Origin: Sphingobacterium multivorum
GTDB taxonomy: Bacteria > Bacteroidota > Bacteroidia > Sphingobacteriales > Sphingobacteriaceae
Direction: 5' to 3'
Assembly (NCBI RefSeq): GCF_039511225.1
Contig: NZ_CP154261.1
Span: forward strand, 4,650,001-4,714,000
DNA: 64,000 nt
Shown here: positions 1 through 8,991 of the stretch, one piece after another
Layout: each line of letters begins with the position of its first letter
Position numbering within the stretch: position 1 is the first letter of the stretch
Translations under genes and position numbers: made by a program
Notes under the pieces: model-generated
Database searches by the model: none
What the model was told of the DNA's origin: nothing
Seen by the model: the letters and a program-made list of their open reading frames with translations, nothing else

Positions 1-33
1 CAGCAAAATTGTCCATAATCTCATCATAGCTGA

Positions 34-1173
34 TTATTTTTTTAGTAAAGCATACACGCACCAAAGTATGGGTGCCTGCCCATGCATATCCCCTGTTTTC
101 TGTTGTCGATCGAGGTAATATTGGTAATCATTTTTTCGGTTGGTACCCTCACAGACATTGCTGATATCACCGTCTTTGTTGATGTAGCCTGTCAAAGCAA
201 TCCATGCCTTGCGTGCGATCGGCGTATACTCCTTTGCGTCGAGCCAGCCATTTTTTATGCCCATGATAATCGCATAAGTGAACATGGCTGAACCCGAAGT
301 TTCCACCCAAGATTCAGGTTTATCAATCAATTGCCCCCAAAGGCCATCTGGTCGCTGATATTGCTTTAGGCTCGTGATCATCTTTTGATATGAAGCCAAT
401 ATTTTGGGCCTATTGGGATTGTCCTTCTTTAATGAAGAGAGCAGTTCGCTCATTCCCGCAGCCATCCAGCCATTGCCGCGCCCCCAAAAGAAAGGCGCAT
501 CAGGTGCGTGATAAAAAAGGCCATTTTCTTTTTGAATGGTATCGAGGTAGACCACCATTTCATGTGCTGCCCGATCCATATACTGTTGATCTCCCGTCAC
601 CTGAAAAGCTTTGGATTGAATCATGGTAATCATATACATATCGTCGATCCAGTAGCGGGTCTGCCAGGTAAGACCTTTATCGAGAAATTTCTGGTAACTG
701 TCTTTGACCACCTGCGAGGAGTCAATCGGAATAGTCCATTGCGCATTTGCAAAACGCATTCCCATCGTCTTGAATTGCTGGTCTTTTGTTTGTAAATAGA
801 GTTCCAGTGGCACCGTTCCAAAAACGGAGAAGTCCACATGCCAAGGACGTGGAACAAGGTGTTTTTCGGCGCCGAACAAAGGCATAAAGCGTTGGGTCAA
901 TTGTTCCAATAAGGTCTTATTGTTGCTCACTTCGGCGTATTTCAATGCCCCATACCAGGCACAGACTTCGGGATACGTAATGTTTCTGGGCGGAGCTGGC
1001 GGTTTAAAACTGTTATGCGGACTTGCCACAAAACGTTGAGCGACGAGATCACCTATTAATCTGGGATCAGCCTGCTTTGGCCAATTGACCAGGTCTGTGC
1101 TTTGTGCGAAAGCACAAAGAGACATGCAGACGCCAATCCCCAGGAGTATGGACATACAGAACTGCTTCATCAT
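34..1173 (-). CDS. GH105/GH88-type unsaturated rhamnogalacturonyl hydrolase
   Basis: The 379-residue protein resembles the YteR/GH105 family, which removes the unsaturated galacturonyl residue from rhamnogalacturonan disaccharides produced by pectin lyases. A hydrophobic signal peptide ending near AFAQ (residue ~24) predicts export to the periplasm. The family signature WIDDMYMI lies around residue 176 and carries the Asp expected to protonate the substrate double bond. The FFWGRGNGWMAAGM and GLWGQLID segments are typical of the alpha/alpha six-barrel. Length matches the family (about 370-380). Two adjacent Met codons open the gene (1173 and 1170) and either could be used. No pectin lyase or SusCD pair is visible to its right; partners may lie left of the window. 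Confidence 0.86.
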   Translation of the reverse strand: MMKQFCMSILLGIGVCMSLCAFAQSTDLVNWPKQADPRLIGDLVAQRFVASPHNSFKPPAPPRNITYPEVCAWYGALKYAEVSNNKTLLEQLTQRFMPLFGAEKHLVPRPWHVDFSVFGTVPLELYLQTKDQQFKTMGMRFANAQWTIPIDSSQVVKDSYQKFLDKGLTWQTRYWIDDMYMITMIQSKAFQVTGDQQYMDRAAHEMVVYLDTIQKENGLFYHAPDAPFFWGRGNGWMAAGMSELLSSLKKDNPNRPKILASYQKMITSLKQYQRPDGLWGQLIDKPESWVETSGSAMFTYAIIMGIKNGWLDAKEYTPIARKAWIALTGYINKDGDISNVCEGTNRKNDYQYYLDRQQKTGDMHGQAPILWCVYALLKK

Positions 1174-1581
1174 CAGTTGGGTTTATAATTAAGTTATAAC
1201 CCAAATATCAGCAAGCCAGTCTATTTTAAGGGGGTAGTTTTTGATCGTTTAGGTGGAAAGATTGGTAGGCATTATTTATAGAGAAATATTTAGGTGCGAT
1301 TGATAACAATATTCTATTATGAAATATATAATTCTAATAACGTATCTCAAAATACTCCTTATATCGATAAAAAATTTTAAAAAATAAATATTAAAAATTA
1401 TTATTATCTTTTGTTTTTATCAAACGATTTATTCGAGATACTTAATACCTATTTGGATGTTGCGCAATCAATTTACAATTAGAAAATATAATAGGATTCA
1501 AAAAGAAGGGAGCCTCGTTGATAACAAAAAAAGGTCGCTATATTAAATACAGCGACCTCTTTTTCTAAAGACGTATTCGGG
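1174..1581. other. Intergenic region between GH105 and TonB receptor genes
   Basis: These 408 bases are very AT-rich and contain no convincing coding frame. The right end holds the terminator of the neighbouring receptor gene. The left part should carry the promoter of the GH105 gene on the minus strand. The best candidate there is a 7-of-8 match to TAnnTTTG near 1202-1209, which is too weak to call. Confidence 0.6.
1526..1565 (-). terminator. Rho-independent terminator of the Oar-like receptor gene
   Basis: An 8-bp stem (AGGTCGCT at 1533-1540 and AGCGACCT at 1552-1559) is followed on the minus strand by a U-run. It lies about 20 bases beyond the stop codon of the receptor gene. Confidence 0.85.
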
Positions 1582-4500
1582 CTAGTTGAAGATATAACGA
1601 ATTCCCACTTGTGCAGACCATCTTGAATATATGTCTTGCACATAATAAGGTACATTATTATTTAAGTTACCTAAACGATACGTTGGCTTCTTAGTTGTTC
1701 CTTCATAGCCTGCAAAAGTAACAGGAATAAAACTATTATCCCAGAAGCTACCTGCTCCAGTATATTGTTTACCCCAATTACCATTTAATAAATTACCAAC
1801 ATTCATAATATCAACGGAAAGTTGAAGTTTGTTTTTAGTGTTTCCGATGTTGGTAAACAAATCTTGAACGATTTTCAAATCAAACTTATGAGAGAACGGT
1901 GTTCTTGCCCCATTTCTTTCCGCATATTGACCTCTACGAGATTTTAAATAATCATTTCCTTCAATAAAGTTATTCAAGGCTAACCATTGATCTTGAGGAG
2001 TCTGCGTTCCATTTTGAATAAAAGTTATTTCAGACTGATCTTTAGGGATATACATCAAATTGTACTGATTGCTTGATGAAGTCGCATAACCTGTTAAGTT
2101 ACCCCCAGCTAAATAAGAAAATCTTGCTCCAGATTGGCCGGTGTATACAAGAGATACAGAAGTTCCTAAATGCTTAAGATATTCTTTCGAGAATGATAAG
2201 AATCCAATTACACGACTTCCTGTACTGAATGGATTATGAGCAAGAGTTACGTTATTAGAACCATTTACAGAAGCAACTCTATACCAATTTGATTGGTTCT
2301 GAGAAGAAGTACCTGAAATTAAGTCTTTAGCTGCAGTATAGGTATAGGCAACAGATGCATCGAGACCAAACAAGAAGCTTTTAGATAGCGAGGCCGTGGT
2401 TGACCAAGAATAACCTTTGTTAACATTGTTAACATAAATAACTTCCGTATAGTTATCTAATACACGGCGGTTGTTATTATTCGCATCATAAACCAATCGA
2501 TTATCAGCCCCTTCTAACGTTCCAATTGGGCGCTCTAAGTTTAAATCTCTAAAATTAAAAGCACTTAAATTCCTTGAGTAAAGGAATTCTAATGTCCCCT
2601 TAATTCCATATGGTAATACTTGATCTACCCCACCGGAGAAACGTGCGATTTGAGGTAATTTCAAATTCTTATCAAGTACTGTAATATTTCCTGATGGAGT
2701 TACTGCTCCGCTATATTTAGGCAATTTGTTGACGTCGCTAATAAAAGGAACATTAGCATCTGTTCCATTACCCAAGTTATTTCCTCCTAATAGTGCACCG
2801 CTTTGTGTAAATGCTCCAGCAGCCCATACAAAAGGAACCCTAGAAGTAAATATTCCCATTCCTCCACGTACTACGGTTGAACGATCTCTATTCACATCCC
2901 AGTTGAATCCAATTCGAGGAGAGAACATCAATGCAGGGCTTGGCATACGATTAGTTTTTACGTTATACTGCTTTGCCAAAATTGAGTTGTTAAAGTCAGT
3001 ATTTTCCATTGGTTTATCCAAATAGATAGGAATATCCACCCGAACACCTGCCGTAATTTTCAAATTGTCTTGCATTTGATACTCATCTTGAACATAGAAC
3101 CCAAGTTGTAATGCATTAAATTTAGCACCTTGACGAGGATCATCGGTATTACTATATCCATATTGCATACTGTTGGCCATCCCACGCTCAAAATTCTCGA
3201 TTGCTGTATAAGCTTTTCCTGTAGCTGGGTTTATATCAGTGGCTTTGGAATCACTAAATACAAATGCCCCGTTTGAATTCCCTGTATACGCATTATACAT
3301 TTTGTAAAACTCATTATGCGTACCAAAAGTTAGTGTGTGAAGCCCTTTATACCATGTTAAATTATTTGACAAAGTATAGACATCTTGATCCAATTGATTA
3401 ATATTAGTGAATGGGTCAACACCTAGATAATATGTCCCATTTTTTGCTGTATTAATTCGAACATTTGGAAACAATTGTCCTTTATAACTTCTAGCATCTC
3501 TTACTCTAGTATATCCTGCAATAAAACTATTGGCCAATGAATTATTAATACGACTACTTAATTCTAAAGTTAAAGTATTCGATTTAAAATCCTTTAATAT
3601 TGCACCATTACCAAAAGTCAAAGAAGATTGTGTTCTTGTGTTGCTCACATCAACCCCATCGACATAGTTGTACCGCAATGAAAGCTTATTTTTTTCATTA
3701 ATATTCCAATCTAGGCGGGTCATCACTTTATTCGATGTATTTTCATCTGCAAGATCAGTGTAAGAGCCCGCATCATAATTATATTTACTTAACGCGATAT
3801 CATAGATACGTTGAGCATCAGCTTCTAACAAATTTGAACTTGAAGATCCTACAGGATAATTTTCTGGCGTATTATTTTTTGTATGTTCGTAATTTACAAA
3901 GAAAAACAACTTATCCTTTACAATAGGCCCGCCCAAACGTACACCGTATGTTTTTTCAGAAAAGTTTGCCAATTTAGTTCTCTCTTCACCATCTTTAACC
4001 AAAGATTTTGGGGTTTTTCCTGTAAAATCCTGATTTCTAAAATAATGATAAACCGAGCCCTGAAATTGATTTGTACCTGATTTTGTTACTGCCGAAATAC
4101 CACCTCCAGCAAATCCACTAGAGCGAACATCGAACGGTGCAACTTGAACAGACATCTGTTCGATAGCATCTAACGATATTGGATTTGTACCACTACCACC
4201 ACCGTTCAAACCATTTGCATTAAGACCAAACACATCATTTGTAACAGCTCCATCAATAGTGAACTGATTGAATCTATTATTCATACCGCCAATTGAAACA
4301 GACTGTCCTTTCACATCAGCTTGCGGAGTCAATCTAGTAAAATCTTCAATTGAACGAGAAACAGTTGGTAAATTTTCCATCTGTTTTCTTGAAATAGAAG
4401 TTTCAGCACCAGTCTTCAAGTTTTTAGAACCGCCTGTTCTAGTTACAGTGACCTCATCTAAAACTGTCTCATTACTTCCAAAAGTACTATTTAAGACATA

Positions 4501-4800
4501 AGGCTGACCTAATTGTATATAAACATCATTATAAACAATAGGATTTTGTCCAACATAGGTTACTTCAATTTTGTAAGGTCCACCGACACGCATCGCTGGT
4601 AGGTTAAAACGACCTGCAGCATTCGAGGATCCAGAATAGACAGTTCCTGACGGCACGTGCGTTGCCTTAATTGTTGCTCCCGAAGTTACACTGCCGTTTG
4701 CTTCTTTTACAATACCTGTAACGCTACTTGTCGTAACCTGAGCTTGTACAGCACCATAGCTGGCCATAACAAGAGCGAAAAAGAGTAAAGATCTTTTCAT
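1582..4800 (-). CDS. TonB-dependent receptor with carboxypeptidase-regulatory domain (Oar-like)
   Basis: This is a 1072-residue outer-membrane receptor. A signal peptide ending at VQAQ (~21) precedes a carboxypeptidase-regulatory-like beta-sandwich (about 22-110, TGIVKEANG...ATHVPSGT). Next comes a plug domain (about 115-240, with SISRKQMENLPT and GGISAVTKSGTNQFQGS), and then a long beta-barrel ending in the aromatic strand GIRYIF. The GxxxAVTKSGTNxFxGS stretch is typical of Oar-like receptors in Bacteroidota, which are usually not paired with SusD, and no SusD is adjacent. The substrate cannot be read from the sequence. The gene stands alone between its own promoter and terminator. Confidence 0.93.
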   Translation of the reverse strand: MKRSLLFFALVMASYGAVQAQVTTSSVTGIVKEANGSVTSGATIKATHVPSGTVYSGSSNAAGRFNLPAMRVGGPYKIEVTYVGQNPIVYNDVYIQLGQPYVLNSTFGSNETVLDEVTVTRTGGSKNLKTGAETSISRKQMENLPTVSRSIEDFTRLTPQADVKGQSVSIGGMNNRFNQFTIDGAVTNDVFGLNANGLNGGGSGTNPISLDAIEQMSVQVAPFDVRSSGFAGGGISAVTKSGTNQFQGSVYHYFRNQDFTGKTPKSLVKDGEERTKLANFSEKTYGVRLGGPIVKDKLFFFVNYEHTKNNTPENYPVGSSSSNLLEADAQRIYDIALSKYNYDAGSYTDLADENTSNKVMTRLDWNINEKNKLSLRYNYVDGVDVSNTRTQSSLTFGNGAILKDFKSNTLTLELSSRINNSLANSFIAGYTRVRDARSYKGQLFPNVRINTAKNGTYYLGVDPFTNINQLDQDVYTLSNNLTWYKGLHTLTFGTHNEFYKMYNAYTGNSNGAFVFSDSKATDINPATGKAYTAIENFERGMANSMQYGYSNTDDPRQGAKFNALQLGFYVQDEYQMQDNLKITAGVRVDIPIYLDKPMENTDFNNSILAKQYNVKTNRMPSPALMFSPRIGFNWDVNRDRSTVVRGGMGIFTSRVPFVWAAGAFTQSGALLGGNNLGNGTDANVPFISDVNKLPKYSGAVTPSGNITVLDKNLKLPQIARFSGGVDQVLPYGIKGTLEFLYSRNLSAFNFRDLNLERPIGTLEGADNRLVYDANNNNRRVLDNYTEVIYVNNVNKGYSWSTTASLSKSFLFGLDASVAYTYTAAKDLISGTSSQNQSNWYRVASVNGSNNVTLAHNPFSTGSRVIGFLSFSKEYLKHLGTSVSLVYTGQSGARFSYLAGGNLTGYATSSSNQYNLMYIPKDQSEITFIQNGTQTPQDQWLALNNFIEGNDYLKSRRGQYAERNGARTPFSHKFDLKIVQDLFTNIGNTKNKLQLSVDIMNVGNLLNGNWGKQYTGAGSFWDNSFIPVTFAGYEGTTKKPTYRLGNLNNNVPYYVQDIYSRWSAQVGIRYIFN

Positions 4801-5265
4801 ATAATGTGATTTGTTAAAAAATGTTAAGCAAAATTACTAAGAGATTTTAAATTACAAAGGACTTAATATAAACTTAACACACTAAACCACACATACTTCA
4901 TGAAATACAGTCCTAAATTACTATATTAACATACAATTTATTAGCGAAAAAAACGTTATAACATGTTTTAAACCAGCATATCCCCTTATACGGACCTACC
5001 TAAAATAGTTTTCCACATCAAATCGCTAAAATTCTTTTGTAACAACATTCTTCCAATTGAGATTTAAGTTTTAAAAAAAAATTAGCTAATTTCCAGTCAA
5101 TCGAGAATTTTATTAAATAACTCAGTTCCTTGTCAAATTTGAGCCACTGTAACCTATTCTGACCAAAAAAATCTAAACGATTCTATAGGCCTGATGGTTT
5201 CTATAAAAAATGTTTCAAAAACCGAGAACTTTTCAGAAATTCGCACACCTATTAATTTATGCTTC
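4801..5265. other. Intergenic region upstream of two divergent genes
   Basis: The 465 bases separate the receptor gene from the divergent small membrane protein. Only the receptor promoter at the left end can be recognised. No perfect TAnnTTTG box was found for the rightward gene. A frame opens at 5194, but its first 24 residues are not hydrophobic or conserved-looking, so it is treated as non-coding here. Confidence 0.5.
4829..4858 (-). promoter_or_regulatory. Bacteroidota-type promoter for the Oar-like receptor
   Basis: Read on the minus strand, a perfect -7 box TAATTTTG (4829-4836) is preceded by a perfect -33 box TTTG (4855-4858) with 18 bases between them. This matches the primary sigma consensus of Bacteroidota. 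The start codon lies 28 bases downstream of the -7 box, which gives a short leader. Confidence 0.78.
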
Positions 5266-5742
5266 ATGGAAGACGGTATTCAAAATTCTTCTTTTCAAGA
5301 ACCTGCAGACATTAAACTGTCTCCAGCAGGACTCTCCTTCTTGGCTTCAGCGGCCAAATGGGCCAACTTTCTGGCCATTGTCTGTTTTATTTTCATCGGC
5401 ATTTCTGCCATAACCATGGTCAGCCTGATCTTCGGTGCCAGTGCATTATCACTCGGTGCCGACGAATATGTAACAGCAGGAGCTTTATCCACCTTTGGTG
5501 TACTTTATCTTTTATTTCTTGCTTCCTTCTGCCTTCCCATCTATTTCCTGTATAATTTTGGATCCAAAGCAAAAAAAGCAATAGCAAACCGTGACAGCAT
5601 CCAATTGGAATTATGCTTAGATGCGCTCAAAAAACACTATAAATTTATTGGAATCATGGTCATTATTACCATTGCGTTCAATTTTATGGGATTGGTCGTT
5701 GGAGTCGTACTCGGAATCAGTGACGCTTTTGCTGGGGTATAA
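5266..5742 (+). CDS. Small membrane protein, DUF5362-like
   Basis: The 158-residue protein has a polar N-terminus, then two hydrophobic helices (about 35-62 and 72-98), a charged segment with SKAKKAIANRDS, and a final pair of hydrophobic stretches near the C-terminus. The layout, with a loop KKAxxxxDxxxLxxxLxxLKxHYKxxGI, resembles the DUF5362 family of Bacteroidota, whose function is unknown. An in-frame upstream ATG at 5194 would add 24 residues. The ATG at 5266 was preferred because the extension looks non-coding. A terminator follows the stop directly. Confidence 0.6.
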   Translation: MEDGIQNSSFQEPADIKLSPAGLSFLASAAKWANFLAIVCFIFIGISAITMVSLIFGASALSLGADEYVTAGALSTFGVLYLLFLASFCLPIYFLYNFGSKAKKAIANRDSIQLELCLDALKKHYKFIGIMVIITIAFNFMGLVVGVVLGISDAFAGV

Positions 5743-5760
5743 TACAGCCATAAATAAAGT

Positions 5761-5807
5761 AAAAAAAAAGCGGAGTATCTCATTCATTTGGATACTCCGC
5801 TTTTTTT
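5761..5807. terminator. Bidirectional terminator between convergent genes
   Basis: A stem GCGGAGTATC (5770-5779) pairs with GATACTCCGC (5791-5800) and is flanked by an A-run on the left and a T-run on the right, so it can serve both the small membrane protein gene and the M48 protease gene. Confidence 0.9.
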
Positions 5808-5821
5808 ATCGTATTGATTCC

Positions 5822-6634
5822 TTATTTTTTATAATATTTCATTGCGTTTGGAATCAATTTCTGAATATCCGCAATCCGTCGCTCATCACTCGGGTGGGTA
5901 CTCAAAAACTCTGGCTGCCCTTTTTGACTACCCGATGCCATACGCTTCCAGAAATCTACAGCTTCATTGGGATTGTAACCCGCCAAAGCCATAATGATCA
6001 AACCTGCTGCATCCGCATCAGATTCGTCGCTTCGCGAAAATTTCAGTTGCGCCAAGTTGCCTCCTAATCCATAAAGATTGTTAAAAACACCAAGCGTACT
6101 GTTTCCAGATACGCCTGCAGCTGAACCTAAAATCTGTCCACCCAATTGCAGCGCTATCTGATTCGAAGCCTGAGCCACAGAATGTTCTTCAATAGCATGT
6201 GCTATCTCGTGTCCCATCACGGTTGCCAAACCTGCTTCCGTACGTGTTACTGGTAATATTCCAGTATATACCGCAACTTTACCCCCAGGCATACACCAGG
6301 CATTCACGTCATCACTCTTCACCAAATTAAATTCCCAATTGAAGTTAAATTGATTTGCGCGACCTGTACTCTGCAAATACTGATTAACCGCTGTTGCCAA
6401 CTTGTTACCAACACGTTTTACCATCGCCGCATCCGCAGTTCCAGTGACCACTTTAGCGCCATTCTTCGATAAAAAATCTTTATAAGCTAATGCTGCTTGC
6501 TGGTTAACCTGATCAGCACTCACTAATTTTAAATATTTTTTTCCGGTAACAGCTGAAGTTGCACAGCCTGACAGCCCCGATGCCAGTGTTACGCATGCTA
6601 ATACGATAGCCGAATACTTTAACATTCCGTTCAT
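5822..6634 (-). CDS. M48-family metalloprotease, lipoprotein
   Basis: This 270-residue protein has a lipoprotein signal peptide with lipobox LSGC near residue 24. It carries the zinc-protease motif HEIAH in MGHEIAHAIEEHS around residue 133, and a third ligand in ESDADAAGL around residue 208. The domain resembles the periplasmic BepA/LoiP/YcaL group of M48 proteases, which degrade or help assemble outer-membrane proteins; BepA's TPR region is absent. Acylation would place it in the periplasm, attached to the membrane. Met1 and Met4 are both possible starts. It lies downstream of plsY in the same direction, with a 126-base gap. Confidence 0.9.
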   Translation of the reverse strand: MNGMLKYSAIVLACVTLASGLSGCATSAVTGKKYLKLVSADQVNQQAALAYKDFLSKNGAKVVTGTADAAMVKRVGNKLATAVNQYLQSTGRANQFNFNWEFNLVKSDDVNAWCMPGGKVAVYTGILPVTRTEAGLATVMGHEIAHAIEEHSVAQASNQIALQLGGQILGSAAGVSGNSTLGVFNNLYGLGGNLAQLKFSRSDESDADAAGLIIMALAGYNPNEAVDFWKRMASGSQKGQPEFLSTHPSDERRIADIQKLIPNAMKYYKK

Positions 6635-6760
6635 ATGTCTATATTTTTCTTTCCATGGTCATATGGAATATCCAAACGATGTTCATCGCGTTTCCGCTCT
6701 TCCCAAATGGATATTTCACAATAATTTTTAAATCGTACTTAGCAAATACAATTATTGTGC

Positions 6761-7411
6761 CTATTCTTTTTCCTTAGCCTTTTTCTTGAAGAGATAAATT
6801 TTGGATTCGTGCCCCTTTAACAAGCGCTCAATATTCTTTTGGTGGGTAATTAACAACAGAATACAGATAGCTATGCCGTAAAGCAGCACAGAGGGTATGG
6901 TTGTTTTAAAAATAAAGGCCAAACTAAAGGGAAATGCAAATCCCGCTGAAATGGACCCCAGCGAAACATAATGTGTTGTCAGCAAAATAATGATAAACAC
7001 CGATACACATACTAAGGCTGCAGGTGTATGAATGGCGAGGATCATCCCACAAAGCGTTGCTACCCCTTTACCGCCCCTAAATCCGGCAAATACCGGAAAT
7101 AAATGCCCTAATACCGCAATAACGCCTAAGGCCAACTGAAAGTTTACAAATTGGACATCGCTCGTATTTTGCCCCAATTCGATTAAATAAGCCAGGTTTG
7201 TTGCTGTCCAGCCTTTAAATATATCTACAAACATCACGATCGATCCCGCTTTGGGGCCCAATACGCGAAAGGTGTTAGTTGCTCCAGCATTACCGCTACC
7301 ATACTCACGCACATCCACGCCATAAAATGCCTGTCCCAACCATACTGCTGTAGGTATGGACCCAAACAAATAAGCTAGTAATACTGCAGTTACTAAATAA
7401 ATCGATATCAT
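6761..7411 (-). CDS. plsY: Acyl-phosphate:glycerol-3-phosphate acyltransferase PlsY
   Basis: The 216-residue integral membrane enzyme transfers an acyl group from acyl-phosphate to glycerol-3-phosphate, the first acylation of phospholipid synthesis. Family motifs are clear: the N-terminal GSIPTAVWLG, the SGNAGATNTFRVLG loop (about residues 38-51), and FRGGKGVATLCG (about 110-121). Several hydrophobic helices span the protein and the C-terminus is basic (KKKAKEKE). It starts 15 bases after nadC ends, so the two are probably co-transcribed although their pathways are unrelated. Confidence 0.96.
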   Translation of the reverse strand: MISIYLVTAVLLAYLFGSIPTAVWLGQAFYGVDVREYGSGNAGATNTFRVLGPKAGSIVMFVDIFKGWTATNLAYLIELGQNTSDVQFVNFQLALGVIAVLGHLFPVFAGFRGGKGVATLCGMILAIHTPAALVCVSVFIIILLTTHYVSLGSISAGFAFPFSLAFIFKTTIPSVLLYGIAICILLLITHQKNIERLLKGHESKIYLFKKKAKEKE

Positions 7412-7426
7412 TAATTAAATTAGTTC

Positions 7427-8284
7427 TTATATTAATTTGGCTTTCAGACTAAGATCCAAGCTCTTTACACTATGTGTTAAAGCGCCTACTGAAATATAAT
7501 CTACCCCGGCCTCCGCATACGATCGAATCGTGTCAAAAGTTATCCCCCCAGAGGCCTCTGTCTTGAATCGATGGTCAATAATCTGAACAGCTTTGGCTAC
7601 ATCTTGCGGTGAAAAATTATCTAACATGATCCGGTCCACTTCGCCAAAGTTAAGAACTTCATCAAGCTCCGCAAAATTTCGGACTTCAATTTCTATTTCT
7701 ATCGGTTTATTTAGGCTTTTTCTGTAATCATTTGCGCGCTTTAGAGCCGGTACAATACCGCCACTATAGTCCACATGATTGTCCTTAATTAAAATCATAT
7801 CAAAAAGGCCAAATCGATGATTGGTGCCGCCGCCTATCCGAACAGCTTCTTTCTCCAATACACGCAACAATGGTGTCGTTTTCCGTGTATCCAATACTTT
7901 CGTATCTGTACCTTTGAGAAGGTCTACATATTTTCGGGTTGTCGTCGCAATGCCACTCATACGCTGCATAACATTCAGCACCAAACGCTCGGCCAACAAA
8001 ATACTTTGAATATTTCCTTTAACATAAAAAGCAATATCACCCACTTTAACCTGACTTCCATCTTGGATAAATACCTCACAGGTCAACGTATCGTCAATAT
8101 AAGCTATAATCGCCTGTGCTACTTCAATCCCGGCCAAAACACCATTATCCTTCACAATCAATTTGGCTTCACCTTGTGCTCCAGTTTCAATCGTAGAAAG
8201 TGAGGTATGATCGCCATCACCCAAATCTTCTGCGACAGCCTGTTTTACAAAATGGGCCAAATATTCCTTGATTTCCTTCTCCAT
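7427..8284 (-). CDS. nadC: Nicotinate-nucleotide pyrophosphorylase (carboxylating) NadC
   Basis: The 285-residue enzyme makes nicotinate mononucleotide from quinolinate and PRPP in de novo NAD synthesis. Recognisable segments are AERLVLNVMQRMSGIAT, the substrate-binding TRKTTPLLRVLEKEAVRIGGGTNHR region, MILIKDNH, and the C-terminal EASGGITFDTIRSYAEAGVDYISVGALTHS. Length and motif order are those of the family. It is followed after 15 bases by plsY and preceded by the DUF4783 gene at a 76-base distance. Confidence 0.97.
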   Translation of the reverse strand: MEKEIKEYLAHFVKQAVAEDLGDGDHTSLSTIETGAQGEAKLIVKDNGVLAGIEVAQAIIAYIDDTLTCEVFIQDGSQVKVGDIAFYVKGNIQSILLAERLVLNVMQRMSGIATTTRKYVDLLKGTDTKVLDTRKTTPLLRVLEKEAVRIGGGTNHRFGLFDMILIKDNHVDYSGGIVPALKRANDYRKSLNKPIEIEIEVRNFAELDEVLNFGEVDRIMLDNFSPQDVAKAVQIIDHRFKTEASGGITFDTIRSYAEAGVDYISVGALTHSVKSLDLSLKAKLI

Positions 8285-8360
8285 AATACTATTTATTGGG
8301 CTAAGATGTGGAATAATTCTTTAATCGAAAAATAGATTTATAAAAAAATTAGGACCAGGT

Positions 8361-8819
8361 TTAATTTTTGTCGATTCTTAGCTCTTCAATCGAATGGTTA
8401 TTATTTCCTACGCCGATCTTAATAAAGACACGGTAGTTGGCTTGTTCCGTTGATAATGTAAATGTAAAATATTGATAGCCATTGTTGGCATTGCTGGCTT
8501 GCGTTAATTTTACAGTTTTGGGTTTGTGCTGATTGAAAAATGTACCCAACATGATTTCAGACTGATATTTTGTATAAACCCCATTCTCCCCCAAAATAGA
8601 CAAGGTTAAGTTTGAACCAAAATACTTGGCCATATTTTTTGCATTGCCTTCTTTCAAATATGATTTCAGTTCCTCCGAAATACTTCCTAAAGAATCATCA
8701 TCGCCTGGTAAAACGACCTTTACCTCCCTATTCACTTCTCTTAAATAATGACCCAAGGCCGCAGTGTGTACAAAAAGACTAGTAATAAGTATAAATGCGC
8801 AATAGCTTAAAAATTTCAT
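8361..8819 (-). CDS. DUF4783-like secreted protein
   Basis: About 152 residues, with a signal peptide (MKFLSYCAFILITSLFVHTAA) followed by a small alpha/beta domain. The pattern LKEGNAKNMAKYFGSNLTLSILGENGVYTKYQSEIMLGTFF and a late RVFIKIG strand resemble DUF4783, an NTF2-like family of Bacteroidota commonly found upstream of nadC. The function is unknown. The start was set at 8819 because it places the signal peptide at the very N-terminus; a Met four codons upstream (8831) is the alternative. Confidence 0.75.
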   Translation of the reverse strand: MKFLSYCAFILITSLFVHTAALGHYLREVNREVKVVLPGDDDSLGSISEELKSYLKEGNAKNMAKYFGSNLTLSILGENGVYTKYQSEIMLGTFFNQHKPKTVKLTQASNANNGYQYFTFTLSTEQANYRVFIKIGVGNNNHSIEELRIDKN

Positions 8820-8953
8820 ATAGCTCAACATATTATAGAACAGCTTCTATCATCCATATCAATCATTAGGTAGCTCCGGTTTTTACCGAACATAAACTAT
8901 GCCACAAACCTATAAAATTATTGGGGATTAACAAGGGAACTTTTTAAGATGCG

Positions 8954-8984
8954 TTGATAGATTCTAAAATTAAGATTATCTTTG
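8954..8984 (+). promoter_or_regulatory. Promoter of gpmI
   Basis: A perfect -7 box TATCTTTG at 8977-8984 is preceded by TTG at 8954-8956 with 20 bases between them. The ATG of gpmI begins only 7 bases beyond the -7 box, so the mRNA would have almost no leader. Confidence 0.68.
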
Positions 8985-8991
8985 TTATACG

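Noticed and set aside
1582..4800. Polysaccharide utilisation locus (SusC/SusD) with the GH105 gene
   Set aside because: The receptor looks Oar-like, no SusD lies next to it, and it has its own promoter and terminator; no SusCD pair was found anywhere in the window.
5621..6067. 148-codon plus-strand frame after the small membrane protein
   Set aside because: It overlaps a real gene, a terminator hairpin and the M48 protease gene on the other strand; composition is that of a shadow frame.
7817..8203. 128-codon plus-strand frame opposite nadC
   Set aside because: Antisense shadow; nadC motifs are intact on the other strand.
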